A stretch of DNA of 64,000 nucleotides, from positions 1 to 64,000 of the forward strand of contig NZ_CABVPR010000019.1 of NCBI RefSeq assembly GCF_902499135.1, given 5' to 3'. Under the pieces are notes generated by a model. The model saw only the letters and a list, made by a program, of their open reading frames with translations. It made no database searches and was not told the origin of the DNA. The DNA comes from Burkholderia dolosa (GTDB taxonomy: Bacteria; Pseudomonadota; Gammaproteobacteria; Burkholderiales; Burkholderiaceae). Position numbers and translations under genes: made by a program. Shown one piece after another: positions 1-8,874 of this stretch; positions within the stretch are counted from its first letter, which is position 1, and every line of letters starts with the position of its first letter.

Positions 1-1053
1 GAGGCCGGCTGGCCGGCCGTCGTCGCGGTGGTGCCGGCGCGCAACGAGGCCGACGTGATCGCGCGCGCGGCGACGTCGCTGCTCGAGCAGGACTATCCGG
101 GCGACTTCCACCTGATCATCGTCGACGACCACAGCGACGACGGCACCGCCGACGCGGCCCGCGCGGCCGCGCTCGCGGCGAACCGCGCCGACCGCCTGAC
201 GGTGCTCGCGGCGAAGCCGCTGCCCGCCGGCTGGTCGGGCAAGGTGTGGGCGCAGTCGCAGGGCATCGCGGCCGTGCGCACGCTCGGCTTGCCGGCCGAC
301 TATCTGCTGCTGACCGATGCCGACATCGGCCATCCGCCGGATGCCGTCGCGCAGCTCGTCACGCGCGCGCAGGCGGAGAATCGCGATCTCGTGTCGCTGA
401 TGGTGCGGCTGCGCTGCGATTCGTTCTGGGAAAAGGCGCTGATCCCGGCGTTCGTGTTCTTCTTCGCGAAGCTGTACCCGTTTTCGTGGATCAACGATCC
501 GCGCAACAAGACGGCCGGCGCGGCCGGCGGCTGCATGCTGGTGAAGCGCACCGCGCTCGAGGAGGCGGGCGGGATCGAGTCGATCCGCGGCGCGCTGATC
601 GACGACTGCAGCCTCGCCGCGCAGATCAAGCATCGCGGCGGCGGCCGGCATCCGATTCGCCTGGACCTCGCCGAGCGCAGCGTGTCGCTGCGTCCGTACG
701 ACAGCTGGCGCGACATCTGGAACATGATCGCGCGCACCGCGTTCACGCAGCTCCGCTATTCGCCGTGGCTGCTTGCCGGCACGCTGCTCGGCATGACGAT
801 CATCTATCTGGTGCCGCCCGTCGCGGCGCTCGCGTACGGCGCGCGCGCGTGGCCGGCGTGGCTCGCGTGGGCGTCGATGTGCACCGCGTATGCGCCGATG
901 CTGCGCTACTACCGCCGTTCGCCGCTGTGGGCGCCCGCGTTGCCGCTCGTCGCGCTGTTCTACGTCGGCGCGACGTTCGCGTCTGCGTGGCGGTACTGGC
1001 GCGGCAAGGGCGGCCAGTGGAAGGCGCGCGTGCAGGCGCCGGTCGAGCGCTGA
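1..1053 (+). CDS. hpnB: Hopanoid-associated glycosyltransferase HpnB (5' end outside window)
   Basis: Family 2 (GT-A) glycosyltransferase of the hopene-associated HpnB group. The reading frame is open from base 1, so the N-terminus lies outside the window and 350 residues are visible. The nucleotide-sugar binding start (VPARNEADVI), the VDDHSDDGT acidic motif and the TDAD metal-binding motif are all present. The C-terminal third holds three or four hydrophobic segments (WLLAGTLLGMTIIYLV onward), so the enzyme is membrane anchored with a cytoplasmic catalytic domain. HpnB is thought to act in sugar modification of the hopanoid side chain, but its exact reaction is not something the sequence shows. 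The hopanoid gene hpnA lies about 1.5 kb away on the other strand. Confidence 0.85.
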   Translation, partial: EAGWPAVVAVVPARNEADVIARAATSLLEQDYPGDFHLIIVDDHSDDGTADAARAAALAANRADRLTVLAAKPLPAGWSGKVWAQSQGIAAVRTLGLPADYLLLTDADIGHPPDAVAQLVTRAQAENRDLVSLMVRLRCDSFWEKALIPAFVFFFAKLYPFSWINDPRNKTAGAAGGCMLVKRTALEEAGGIESIRGALIDDCSLAAQIKHRGGGRHPIRLDLAERSVSLRPYDSWRDIWNMIARTAFTQLRYSPWLLAGTLLGMTIIYLVPPVAALAYGARAWPAWLAWASMCTAYAPMLRYYRRSPLWAPALPLVALFYVGATFASAWRYWRGKGGQWKARVQAPVER

Positions 1054-1148
1054 GTTCCGTGCGGCACGGCGCGGTGATGCCGCGCCCGCCGCGGGTTTCA
1101 TAGTCGCTGCACGTGAATCGCCGCGCGCGAAGCTCGCGTTTCGATCGC

Positions 1149-1206
1149 CGGAAAACGACACAGCCCGCAATCGGTGCAAGCCGATCGCGGGCTGTGTCGT
1201 TTCCGG
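1149..1206. terminator. Bidirectional hairpin terminator between convergent genes
   Basis: Long inverted repeat with arms CGACACAGCCCGC and GCGGGCTGTGTCG, extended on both sides (CCGGAAAA... and ...TTTCCGG), with a loop around 1172-1180. It sits between hpnB (ends 1053) and the convergent repeat-protein gene (ends 1222), and A/T-rich flanks on both sides suit termination in both directions. Confidence 0.8.
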
Positions 1207-1221
1207 CCGATGCGGGCGGCG

Positions 1222-2439
1222 TTACCGCTGCGTCAGCATCATGTACATCTGGATCACGACGTCCGGCGAGAACGTGAACGGCACCCAGCCGTAGCCGGTG
1301 TGGCGCGCGACGAGCAGACGGTCGCCGTTCGACTGCTTCTGCACGGCCATCATCGGGTTCTTCGTCGACACGAAGCGCCAGCCCGGCGGAATGCCCGGCG
1401 GCGGTTCCGGCTGCATCGACGCGCGCGCATGCGCGAGTTCCTCGATCAGCTGGCCGAGCTGTTCCGGATGCAGCGTGATCGATTCGCCGTTCACGGTCAG
1501 CGTGAGCTCGTTCTGCGACGGACGCGACACGTGCAGCGTCGATTTTTCCGCGGGCGCGTCGGCAGTTCCGGCGGCCGCGTCGGTTTGCGCCGTGTTGCCG
1601 GCTGCCGAAGCCGCCGTCGCGACGATCGCGGTTGCGGTGTCGCTCGCGGCTGCTGCTGCGACGGCGGCCGCGGGCGCGGACGCGTTGGCCGCCGCCGGCT
1701 CGACGACCTCCGCTGCGACGTCGGTGCCGTTCGTCTGCGTCGTCGCGGCTTCCTTCACGACGGCCTCGACCAGCGCCTCGGCCTCGGCGACGGCCTTCGC
1801 ATGACGCTGCGCAGCCGCTTCGGCTTCCGCGATCGCTTCGGTATGGCGCTGCGTGATGGCCTCGGCCTGCGCGGTGGCGTCGGCGTGGCGCTGTGCGGCT
1901 GCGTCCGCTTCGGCGATCGCCTCCACGTAGCGCTTCGCGACCGCTTCCGCGTCGGCGGTCGCATCCGCGTGGCGCTTCGCGGCCGCTTCCGCTTCGGCAA
2001 TCGCCTGCCGATGCCGCTGCGCGAGCGCCTCGGCTTCGGCGATCGCGGCCGCATGGCGCTGCGTCGCCGCTTCCGCTTCGGCGGTCGCTTCCGCATGACG
2101 CTTCGCCGCGGCTTCCGCTTCCGCCGCGGCTGCCGCGTGACGCTGCGCGGCCGCATCGGCTTCGTTCGCGGCGGCATGATGGCGCTGCGCGGCCGCTTCT
2201 GCTTCGGCGATCGCAGCCGCGTGGCGCTGCGATGCGGCTTCGGCATCCGCGTGACGCTGCGCGAGCGCTTCGGTCAGCGCGGTCGCTTCCGCGTGGCGCT
2301 GCACCGCGGCTTCGGCCTGCGCGGCGGCGGCGCGCGCGAACGCTTCCGCGCTGCGTGCCGCCTGCTGTGCGGCGTGGTGATCGTGGAGGAGCTGATCGAC
2401 GCCCGCGTTCAGCGCGTCGATCTGATCGTTCAGGTTCAT
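1222..2439 (-). CDS. Alanine-rich coiled-coil protein with 14-residue repeats
   Basis: A 405-residue protein of unknown function. Residues 1-40 are a short helical N-terminus (MNLNDQIDALNAGVDQLLHD). Residues about 40-218 are a tandem array with 13 copies of an [QK]R[HY] motif, spaced 14 residues apart except one 10-residue interval; the consensus is close to AEAEAAAQRHAEAI, which predicts a long amphipathic helix or coiled coil (two heptads per repeat). An Ala/Thr-rich linker follows. The C-terminal ~100 residues look globular (LTLTVNGESITLHPEQL, PGWRFVSTKNPMMAV). There is no signal peptide or membrane segment. It lies between hpnA and hpnB, but no link to hopanoids can be read from the sequence. 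Confidence 0.8.
   Translation of the reverse strand: MNLNDQIDALNAGVDQLLHDHHAAQQAARSAEAFARAAAAQAEAAVQRHAEATALTEALAQRHADAEAASQRHAAAIAEAEAAAQRHHAAANEADAAAQRHAAAAAEAEAAAKRHAEATAEAEAATQRHAAAIAEAEALAQRHRQAIAEAEAAAKRHADATADAEAVAKRYVEAIAEADAAAQRHADATAQAEAITQRHTEAIAEAEAAAQRHAKAVAEAEALVEAVVKEAATTQTNGTDVAAEVVEPAAANASAPAAAVAAAAASDTATAIVATAASAAGNTAQTDAAAGTADAPAEKSTLHVSRPSQNELTLTVNGESITLHPEQLGQLIEELAHARASMQPEPPPGIPPGWRFVSTKNPMMAVQKQSNGDRLLVARHTGYGWVPFTFSPDVVIQMYMMLTQR
1786..2322 (-). repeat. 42-bp in-frame tandem repeat array
   Basis: DNA encoding the 14-residue repeats of the preceding protein. Each unit is 42 bp and differs from its neighbours at a few positions; one unit is shortened by 12 bp (four codons), which keeps the frame. 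Unit number could vary between strains by recombination without breaking the gene. Confidence 0.85.
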
Positions 2440-2547
2440 GCGTACTTTCTCTGCGTAAGACCCGCGATTTTACCCGCTGCGCCGGTGCCGGTTCGCGCGC
2501 GACGTGTAACAAAGTGCGCAGCGCGGCGCGCGGGGCGCCGCTTCGTG

Positions 2548-3555
2548 CTACTTCACGTAGCCGGCCGAACGGAACCAGTCGAGCGCGTCGCGCAGCCCTT
2601 CGCGGTACGGCCGCGCGCGGTAGCCGAGCTCGCGCTCGGCCTTCGCGGACGTGAAGTACATCTTGTTCTTCGACATCCGCAAACCGTCGACCGTGACGAA
2701 CGGCTCCTTCTTGGTGAGCTTCGCGACGGCTTCCGCGCCGACCGCGAGCGGGTACAGCGGCCAGCGCGGCAGCGCGATCGTCGGCGCCTTGCGGCCGGTC
2801 ATCTGCGCGATGTCGGCGAGCATCTGCTGCAGCGGCAGATTCTCGCCGCCGAGGATGTAGCGCTCGCCGATGCGGCCGCGCTCGAGCGCGAGGAAGTGGC
2901 CGTGCGCGACGTCGTCGACGTGCACGAGGTTCAGCCCCGTGTCGACGAACGCCGGAATCTTGCCGAGCGCGGCTTCGACGATGATGCGGCCCGTCGGCGT
3001 CGGTTTCACGTCGCGCGGGCCGATCGGCGTCGACGGATTGACGATCACGGCCGGCAGCCCTTCGTCGGCGATCATCCGCTCGACCGCGCGCTCGGCGAGC
3101 ACCTTGCTGCGCTTGTATACGCCGATCGCGTGCTCGGGCGTGAGCGGGCGGTTCTCGTCGGCCGGGTCGCCGGCGCTCGTCACCTTCAGCGTCGCGACGC
3201 TGCTCGTGTAGACGATCCGTTCGACGCCTTCGGCGCGCGCCGCGCGCATCGTCGCGACCGCGCCTTCCAGATTCGCGCGCTCGATTTCGTGCGGATCGGG
3301 CGCCCACAGCCGGTAGTCGGCCGCCACGTGCAGCAGATAGCGCACGCCGCGCAGCGCGGCGCGCATCGACGCCTCGTCGCGCATGTCGCCGGTGACGATC
3401 TGCGCGTCGAGATCCGCGACGTTCGTGCGCGGGCTGGTCGGGCGCACGAGCACGCGTACCGCAAAGCCTTTCTGCTGCGCAATGCGCGCGACGGCCGAGC
3501 CGACGAAACCGGACGCGCCGGTGACGAGAACGAGATCGCGGGAGGTATCAGTCAT
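2548..3555 (-). CDS. hpnA: Hopanoid-associated sugar epimerase HpnA
   Basis: Extended short-chain dehydrogenase/NAD-dependent epimerase of 335 residues. The Rossmann nucleotide-binding motif TGASGFVGSAV is at residues 12-22 and the catalytic Tyr-Lys pair is visible as YKRSK near residue 145. A longer open frame exists upstream, but the ATG at 3555 is chosen because it puts the Rossmann strand at the usual distance from the start and is preceded by an AT-containing spacer rather than the arginine-rich out-of-family extension. HpnA is assigned to hopanoid side-chain biosynthesis on family grounds. The region upstream (3556-3766) is shared with divergent acyP. Confidence 0.88.
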   Translation of the reverse strand: MTDTSRDLVLVTGASGFVGSAVARIAQQKGFAVRVLVRPTSPRTNVADLDAQIVTGDMRDEASMRAALRGVRYLLHVAADYRLWAPDPHEIERANLEGAVATMRAARAEGVERIVYTSSVATLKVTSAGDPADENRPLTPEHAIGVYKRSKVLAERAVERMIADEGLPAVIVNPSTPIGPRDVKPTPTGRIIVEAALGKIPAFVDTGLNLVHVDDVAHGHFLALERGRIGERYILGGENLPLQQMLADIAQMTGRKAPTIALPRWPLYPLAVGAEAVAKLTKKEPFVTVDGLRMSKNKMYFTSAKAERELGYRARPYREGLRDALDWFRSAGYVK

Positions 3556-3766
3556 GCCATTCCTTCTGGGCCGCGCGCGGGCCGCGCGGCGGTTGAGCGT
3601 CGGCGAGATTGTACGTGGTCGGCGTGCGCGGCGACGTACGTCGCGTACGTGGCGGAGCGCCCGCGGCCGCAGCTTCGCGCCGCCGCGCGACGAACGGCCG
3701 GCCGCATGTGAGAAGCCGCCGACGCGACTACAATGCCGGGCTTGAACGCAACCGGAGGGCTGGGCG

Positions 3767-4063
3767 ATGAGCCGCAATGAACTGGACGAACGAATCGAGA
3801 CCTACTACGTACGGGTGCGCGGCGTCGTGCAGGGCGTCGGCTTCCGTCATGCGACGGTGCGCGAGGCGCATGCGCTGAAGCTGCGCGGCTGGGTCGCGAA
3901 TCTGGAAGACGGCAGCGTCGAGGCGATGATTCAGGGCCCGGCCGCGCAGATCGACCGGATGCTCGCGTGGCTGCGTCACGGGCCGCCGTCCGCGCGCGTC
4001 ACGGAAGTGACGTTCGAGGAGCGGCCGATCGACAAGCGCTTCGAACGCTTCCAGCAGCAATAA
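3767..4063 (+). CDS. acyP: Acylphosphatase
   Basis: A 98-residue acylphosphatase that hydrolyses carboxyl-phosphate bonds of small acylphosphates in the cytoplasm. The phosphate-binding loop GVVQGVGFR (residues 19-27) supplies the essential Arg27, and Asn45 in GWVANLEDGS is the second catalytic residue. The length matches the family (about 90-100). A good ribosome site (GGAGG) precedes the ATG. Only 17 bp separate it from rarD, so the two are probably co-transcribed. Confidence 0.93.
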   Translation: MSRNELDERIETYYVRVRGVVQGVGFRHATVREAHALKLRGWVANLEDGSVEAMIQGPAAQIDRMLAWLRHGPPSARVTEVTFEERPIDKRFERFQQQ

Positions 4064-4080
4064 CACGACAACGAATCCAT

Positions 4081-4980
4081 ATGACGGGGTATCCGGAGGC
4101 CGGGCGCGGCATCTTGCTGTCGGCGACGGCGTCGACGATGTTCGCGCTGTTGTCCGTTTACGCGAAGCTGCTCGCGCCGCTCACGGGGCTCGACATCTTC
4201 GCGTGGCGCATATTGTGGACCGCGCCGGGCGCGCTCGCGCTGATCGCGTTGCGCGGCCGCTGGCCGGCGCTCGTCGCGCTCGTGTCGCGCAGCGTGCGGG
4301 ACTGGCGTCTGCTGATCGCGCTGCCCGTGAGCGCCGAGCTGCTCGGACTGCAGCTGTGGCTGTTCCTGTGGGCGCCGCTGCACGGGCGCATGCTCGAAGT
4401 GTCGCTCGGCTATTTCCTGCTGCCGCTGACGATGGTGCTCGTCGGCCGCTTCTACTATCACGAACGGCTCGATCCGCTGCAGTGGGCGGCGGTCGCATGC
4501 GCGGCGCTCGGCGTCGCGCACGAGGTGTGGGCGACGCGCGCGTTCGCGTGGCCGACGCTCGTCGTCGCGCTCGGCTATCCGCCGTATTTCGTGCTGAGGC
4601 GCCGGATCAACGCCGATTCGCTCGCTGCGTTCGCACTCGAGATCGTGCTGCTGTGCCCGATCGCGCTCGCGATGGTCGCGACGAGCACGACGCAGATCGG
4701 CGATCGCCCGCTGCTGTGGGCGGCGCTGCTGCCGGGGCTCGGCGTGCTGAGCACCCTCGCGCTCGCGAGCTACCTGAAGGCGAGCCGGATGCTGCCGATG
4801 GCGTTGTTCGGGATCCTCGGCTATGTCGAGCCCGTGCTGCTCGTCGCGGTGTCGCTGCTGCTGCTCGGCGAGACGCTGACCGTCGCGCAGCTCGCGACGT
4901 ACGGGCCGATCTGGATCGCCGTCGCGCTGACCGCATGGCACAGCGCGATGCTGATGCGACGTCTGCCGATGCGCGGATAA
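4081..4980 (+). CDS. rarD: RarD-type EamA/DMT permease
   Basis: A 299-residue member of the drug/metabolite transporter superfamily, RarD subgroup, with about ten hydrophobic segments arranged as two EamA halves (FALLSVYAKLLAPLTGLDIFAWRILW at the front; GYVEPVLLVAVSLLLLGE near the end). The ATG at 4081 is preferred over the upstream open frame because that extension overlaps acyP and is not hydrophobic. Substrate is unknown for the family; RarD was named from a chloramphenicol-sensitivity phenotype. It follows acyP in a probable two-gene operon. Confidence 0.88.
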   Translation: MTGYPEAGRGILLSATASTMFALLSVYAKLLAPLTGLDIFAWRILWTAPGALALIALRGRWPALVALVSRSVRDWRLLIALPVSAELLGLQLWLFLWAPLHGRMLEVSLGYFLLPLTMVLVGRFYYHERLDPLQWAAVACAALGVAHEVWATRAFAWPTLVVALGYPPYFVLRRRINADSLAAFALEIVLLCPIALAMVATSTTQIGDRPLLWAALLPGLGVLSTLALASYLKASRMLPMALFGILGYVEPVLLVAVSLLLLGETLTVAQLATYGPIWIAVALTAWHSAMLMRRLPMRG

Positions 4981-5362
4981 AGCCGCATCGCGGTTTGCGG
5001 CGCAAAGCAAGACGCGCGCCGCCCGCCCATCCGCATCGCATCGCGAGCGGATGCTGACCGCCAGCTGACGTCGCGCTGGCATCACGCTGTCGGGCCCATC
5101 CCACAAGGCTTTGCGGCCTGTCCCTTGTAATCGGACAGAAGATTCGGTTGCACTTTGTTACTTAGGGTATCCCCCGATCGGCCATTAGACTGATCTGACC
5201 GCTTTCCTTCGTATGCAGCTTTCCAATGAACGGTCATTTCCGTGCCGGGCCGGCCGGATGGGCGCGATGCGAGCATACGCGCATCGCTGCCGATCGCGCC
5301 GGCCGCCTTCCTTCCGCTCGTTCCATCGGCGCACGTCGCGCCGCCGTTGCGCAGGTGCCGCG
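4981..5362. other. Intergenic region rarD-opgC
   Basis: No convincing gene. A weak hairpin (GCCGCA...TGCGGC, 4983-5001) just after rarD may end that operon. Around 5120-5215 the base composition drops (TTGTAATCGG, TTGCACTTTGTTAC) and a GC-box motif lies at 5162-5175, so this is the likely promoter of the OpgC-like gene. Confidence 0.5.
5162..5175 (+). promoter_or_regulatory. TTAGGGTATCCCCC motif upstream of opgC-like gene
   Basis: Imperfect palindromic box about 190 bp before the start codon at 5363. A 12-of-14 match occurs on the other strand at 57047-57060, ahead of another envelope gene. Its function is unknown; recurrence in intergenic DNA is the only evidence. Confidence 0.35.
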
Positions 5363-6487
5363 ATGCCGGTGAACGCATCGTCGTCCGTGCCGACGCGGGC
5401 GCCGCGCAGCGGCCGCCTGATCGAAGTCGATTTCTTCCGCGGGATCGTGCTGCTGATGATCGTCGTCGATCACATCGGCGCGAGCGTGCTGTCGCGCGTG
5501 ACGCTGCACGCGTTCGCGCTGTGCGACGCAGCCGAAGTGTTCGTGTTTCTCGGCGGATTCGCGACGGCGAGCGCGTACGGCGCGATCGCCGAACGGCACG
5601 GCGCGCGCGCCGCGCAGCGGCGGTTCGTGCATCGCGCGATGCAGATCTATCGCGCGTTTCTCGCGACGTCGACGCTGATGCTCGTCGTGTCCGCGGTGCT
5701 GGACCACTACGGGATCGACGCGCCGAACCTCGCGCTCGACGACGTCAGCGTGATGCTCGCGTCGCCGCTCACCGGCCTTGCCGAACTGCTGACGTTCCAG
5801 CGCCAGCCGTATCTCGCGTCGGTGCTGCCGATGTACGTGCTGTTCGCGCTCGCGTCGCCAGTGATCGTGCCGTTCGCGCGCCGGCATCCGTGGCTGCTCG
5901 TCGCGTTCAGCGCGGCGTCGTGGATCGCCGCGAGCTGGCTCGGCCCCGAACTGCTCGACACCGACGGATTCCGGTGGAGCTTCAATCCGTTCGCGTGGCA
6001 GCTGATGTTCGTCGCCGGCGTGCTCGCGCGCTGCCAGCCGTTCTATCGGCGCGTCGCGCTCGGCCGATGGGGCGCGGCGGCAACCGGCGTCGCGTGCGCG
6101 ATCGTGCTCGGCTGCGCGAGCTACAAGCTGTTCAGCGGGCTGCCGGTGCCCGAAGGCGTGTTCAAGCGCGATCTCGCGTTGCCGCGCATCGTGAGTTTCG
6201 CGGCGGTCGCGTGGCTGATGGCCGATTGCGTGCGCTACGGCTGGATCGCGCGGATCGCGCAGGCGGTGCGGCCCGTCGTCGCGGTCGGTCAGCGCGGGTT
6301 GATCTGCTTCGTCGCAGGCGCGGCGATCTCGCTCGTCATCGATTCGCTGCTGCATCCGGTCGCGCAGGGCGCCGCGTTGCGGCACGTCGGCGTGGGCCTC
6401 GCGGCCGACGCGTGCGCGCTCGGGCTGATGATCGCCGTCGCCGGTTCGGGAACGTGGATCGCGCGCTGGCGTGGTGCCGCCGCGTGA
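5363..6487 (+). CDS. opgC: OpgC-family membrane acyltransferase
   Basis: A 374-residue polytopic inner-membrane protein with about ten hydrophobic segments. It begins with the family pattern RLIEVDFFRGIVLLMIVVDHI, including the conserved D-F-R-G, and continues with the EVFVFLGGFATASAYG segment seen in OpgC proteins. In enterobacteria OpgC transfers succinyl groups to osmoregulated periplasmic glucans; that role here is inferred from the family. The ATG at 5363 is chosen because the preceding 50 codons are arginine/serine-rich and lie upstream of the conserved N-terminus. No glucan synthesis genes are in the window. Confidence 0.78.
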   Translation: MPVNASSSVPTRAPRSGRLIEVDFFRGIVLLMIVVDHIGASVLSRVTLHAFALCDAAEVFVFLGGFATASAYGAIAERHGARAAQRRFVHRAMQIYRAFLATSTLMLVVSAVLDHYGIDAPNLALDDVSVMLASPLTGLAELLTFQRQPYLASVLPMYVLFALASPVIVPFARRHPWLLVAFSAASWIAASWLGPELLDTDGFRWSFNPFAWQLMFVAGVLARCQPFYRRVALGRWGAAATGVACAIVLGCASYKLFSGLPVPEGVFKRDLALPRIVSFAAVAWLMADCVRYGWIARIAQAVRPVVAVGQRGLICFVAGAAISLVIDSLLHPVAQGAALRHVGVGLAADACALGLMIAVAGSGTWIARWRGAAA

Positions 6488-6500
6488 GCGGTGCGACGGC

Positions 6501-6532
6501 GACGCGCGTGCGGCACGTGACGTGCCGCGCGT
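6501..6532. terminator. Strong hairpin between convergent genes
   Basis: Near-perfect inverted repeat (GACGCG...CGGCACG-TGA-CGTGCCG...CGCGTC) in the 47 bp between the opgC-like gene and the small convergent gene. There is no T-tract, so it could stop transcription with Rho or stabilise 3' ends. Confidence 0.6.
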
Positions 6533-6534
6533 CG

Positions 6535-6741
6535 TCAGTGAGGTGAGCCGATACGGGAGCGCGGGACGGAAGCGTCGTCGTCCGGTTCGGCGTCGTCGCG
6601 TTCGTCGGCGGCGCGCTCGTCCCGCTGCGCGAGCACCGCGTCGGCTTCGGCTGCCGCGCGCGCGGCGCGCAGCGCGGTGCAGCGCTGCGCATGGCGGATG
6701 TCCGACAGTATCCGCAGCAGCCGTGTCGTCTTGCTTTTCAT
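6535..6741 (-). CDS. Small charged protein, unknown
   Basis: A 68-residue protein. The N-terminal half is basic and helical (MKSKTTRLLRILSDIRHAQR, then Ala-rich) and the C-terminal half is strongly charged (RDERAADERDDAEPDDD). The ATG at 6741 has a very good ribosome site (GGGGGAAG about 5 nt upstream), which argues for a real gene. Its last codons (…RIGSPH) are encoded by a copy of the dispersed GGTGAG...CGGGA repeat. It has no recognised domain or signal peptide. Confidence 0.55.
   Translation of the reverse strand: MKSKTTRLLRILSDIRHAQRCTALRAARAAAEADAVLAQRDERAADERDDAEPDDDASVPRSRIGSPH
6542..6561 (+). repeat. Dispersed copy of the GGTGAG-N5-CGGGA repeat
   Basis: GGTGAGCCGATACGGGAGCG here matches 19 of 20 bases of the array unit at 31817-31836, 25 kb away. 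It overlaps the 3' end of the small convergent gene. Confidence 0.6.
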
Positions 6742-6856
6742 GGTCTTCCCCCGCCAATGCGCAACTCGACGGCTGCGCGTCCTGCAACCAGTGTAGGACG
6801 CAACGGCGCAATCGCCAGGAGAATATGGCGTGCACGCCGCACGCCGCGGGGTAGTC

Positions 6857-8377
6857 TTACCGGGTCGCGACGGCCTGCGCATCCGGCGCTTCGTCGCGAC
6901 GCTCGTCGACGCAGCGCTGATGCCGGCGCGACAGACGGTTCATCGTCGGCAGCAGCAGCAACGCGAGCAGCATGCCGATCGCGGCGAGCCAGCCGAGCTT
7001 TTCGAACAGCGACAGGTAGAGCGGCAGCGATTCGGTCGCCGGCAGTTCGTGCGACGGCATCTGCGCGAAGTTCGCGACGACGCTGCCGAGATACTGCGAC
7101 ACGCCCGTCGCGACGAAATACGCGCCCATCATGAAGCCGCTCATGCGCGCCGGCACGTAGCGCGCGACCATCGCGAGACCGAGGCCGCTGACCAGCAGTT
7201 CGCCGAGCGAGTACAGTCCGTAGCCCCACACCATGAACCACGACGACACGCGGCCGTCCACCGCATAGCGGCCGCTGATCGTGAACACCAGATAGCCGGC
7301 CGCGACCGCGCCGAAGCCGAGCGCGTACTTCGCGGCGACCGGCAGATCGCGGCCGCCCTTCGAGAACGCGTTGTAGATCCACACGAGCACCGGGCTCAGC
7401 AGCATGATCCAGATCGGGTTCAGCGCCTGGAACTGCGCGGCGCTCCATGTAAACAGCGTCGTGCCGAACACGATGAAGCGCGGATCGACGTTGCGCAGCG
7501 CGAACAGCGTCAGCGACGTCGACATCTGTACGTAGAAGATGAAGAACAGGATCACCTGGCCGGTCAGCACGAGCGCCGCGATCAGGCCCGCACGCTCCGA
7601 ACGCTCCGACTTCACGATCATGTACGCGAAGATCGCGAGAATCGCGAACGCGGCGCCCCATACGCTCGCGACCGCGAGCTGCTTGTGCTGCAGCACATAC
7701 AGCGTGATCAGCGCGAGCGCGACGCCGCCGGCCGCGACCGCACCGAGACGCTTCCAGCGGATCGGTTCGTCGTCGGGCTGCGAGCCGATGTGCGCGAGCG
7801 TGCGGTGCATCAGCATGAAGTTCAGGATCGCGAGCAGCATCCCGCCGCAGCAGACGGCGAACGCGGTGTGCCAGCCCCAGTGATCCTTGATCCACGGCGT
7901 CGCGAGCATCGACACGGTCGAGCCGATGTTGACCGCCATGTAGTAGATCGTGAACGCGCTGTCGATGCGCGCATCGTCGCCTTCGTAGATGCGGCGCACG
8001 AGGTTCGCCGCGTTGGCCTTGAACAGCCCGTTGCCGACGACGATCACGCCGAGCGACGCATACATGTATGCGAGCGCGTCGTTCGGCACCGCGAGCATCA
8101 GATAGCCGGCGGACAGCACGGCCGCGCCGATGATCATCGTGCGGCGCGCGCCGAGCACCTTGTCGCCGATCCAGCCGCCGATCGACGGCGACGCGTAGAC
8201 GAGCGCGGTGAACGCGCCCCACGTGAGGTTCGCATGGCTGTCGGTGAAGCCGAGCCTGTCGACCATGAAGAGGACCAGGAGCGCGGCCATGCCGTAGTAG
8301 CCGAAGCGCTCCCACAATTCGATGAGGAAGACCGTCGTGAACGATCGGGTTTGTGAAACGGGTGCGTGCATCATCAA
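6857..8377 (-). CDS. POT/PTR-family proton-coupled peptide transporter
   Basis: A 506-residue proton-dependent oligopeptide symporter of the major facilitator superfamily, comparable in length to DtpA/DtpB. The family's proton-coupling signature ExxERFxYYG is present as ELWERFGYYG at residues 20-29 in the first membrane helix, and about 14 hydrophobic segments follow. Three consecutive ATG codons occur at the start; the true initiator may be any of them. It imports di- and tripeptides across the inner membrane. It is divergent from the XRE-cupin regulator and sits beside the oppABCDF operon, which makes this a peptide-uptake block. Confidence 0.9.
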   Translation of the reverse strand: MMMHAPVSQTRSFTTVFLIELWERFGYYGMAALLVLFMVDRLGFTDSHANLTWGAFTALVYASPSIGGWIGDKVLGARRTMIIGAAVLSAGYLMLAVPNDALAYMYASLGVIVVGNGLFKANAANLVRRIYEGDDARIDSAFTIYYMAVNIGSTVSMLATPWIKDHWGWHTAFAVCCGGMLLAILNFMLMHRTLAHIGSQPDDEPIRWKRLGAVAAGGVALALITLYVLQHKQLAVASVWGAAFAILAIFAYMIVKSERSERAGLIAALVLTGQVILFFIFYVQMSTSLTLFALRNVDPRFIVFGTTLFTWSAAQFQALNPIWIMLLSPVLVWIYNAFSKGGRDLPVAAKYALGFGAVAAGYLVFTISGRYAVDGRVSSWFMVWGYGLYSLGELLVSGLGLAMVARYVPARMSGFMMGAYFVATGVSQYLGSVVANFAQMPSHELPATESLPLYLSLFEKLGWLAAIGMLLALLLLPTMNRLSRRHQRCVDERRDEAPDAQAVATR

Positions 8378-8874
8378 TCTCGGTTGAAACGGACGGCGCG
8401 GATCGCGCGTCGCCTGGGGGTCGAACGGGGTGCCTCGAACGTCGGCCGGGTAGGCCGCTGCGCAAGGCGATGGCTACGGCCGGGCGGTCAGCCCGATGCG
8501 GGCTCGGACGCCGCCGCGACGGACGGCGCCGGCCCTCGACCGGCGCGCGGACGACAACGTTTGCCGGCCCGCTGCGTTTGCTTCGCGCCACATAGGGAAA
8601 TTCCCGATATGGCAACAGCTTTCAGGAACATTTGTCTCATCATCTATTTGTAAACTTCGCTTCCAGCCTCCGCAAAATCCCGGAGAGCCGCTTGCAGCGT
8701 GCCTGTGAAGCCGGCGAGTCTGGCAAGATAGCGCGTCGTTTCGCTCGTGTCCGGCCCTGTTTAGTTGGCCGGACCGAACATCGAATCCGGGCGCGAACCC
8801 GAAGACTAAGCCATATCGATCTAACTTAGTTATTTTCCATCAAACAATTTTTGACGACCACTTTTCGGCCTGCT
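8378..8874. other. Regulatory region between peptide transporter and XRE-cupin gene
   Basis: About 500 bp with no convincing gene. AT-rich stretches lie at 8600-8660 (TCATCATCTATTTGTAAAC) and 8800-8850. An inverted repeat ACTAAG-N14-CTTAGT (8805-8830) could be an operator. A TTGACG-17 bp-TATGGT promoter-like pair spans 8851-8879 and overlaps the annotated ATG of the regulator. Confidence 0.5.

Noticed and set aside
800-3307. Minus-strand 835-codon frame over the repeat protein and hpnA
   Set aside because: Arginine/serine-rich low complexity; the alternative frames contain recognisable proteins.
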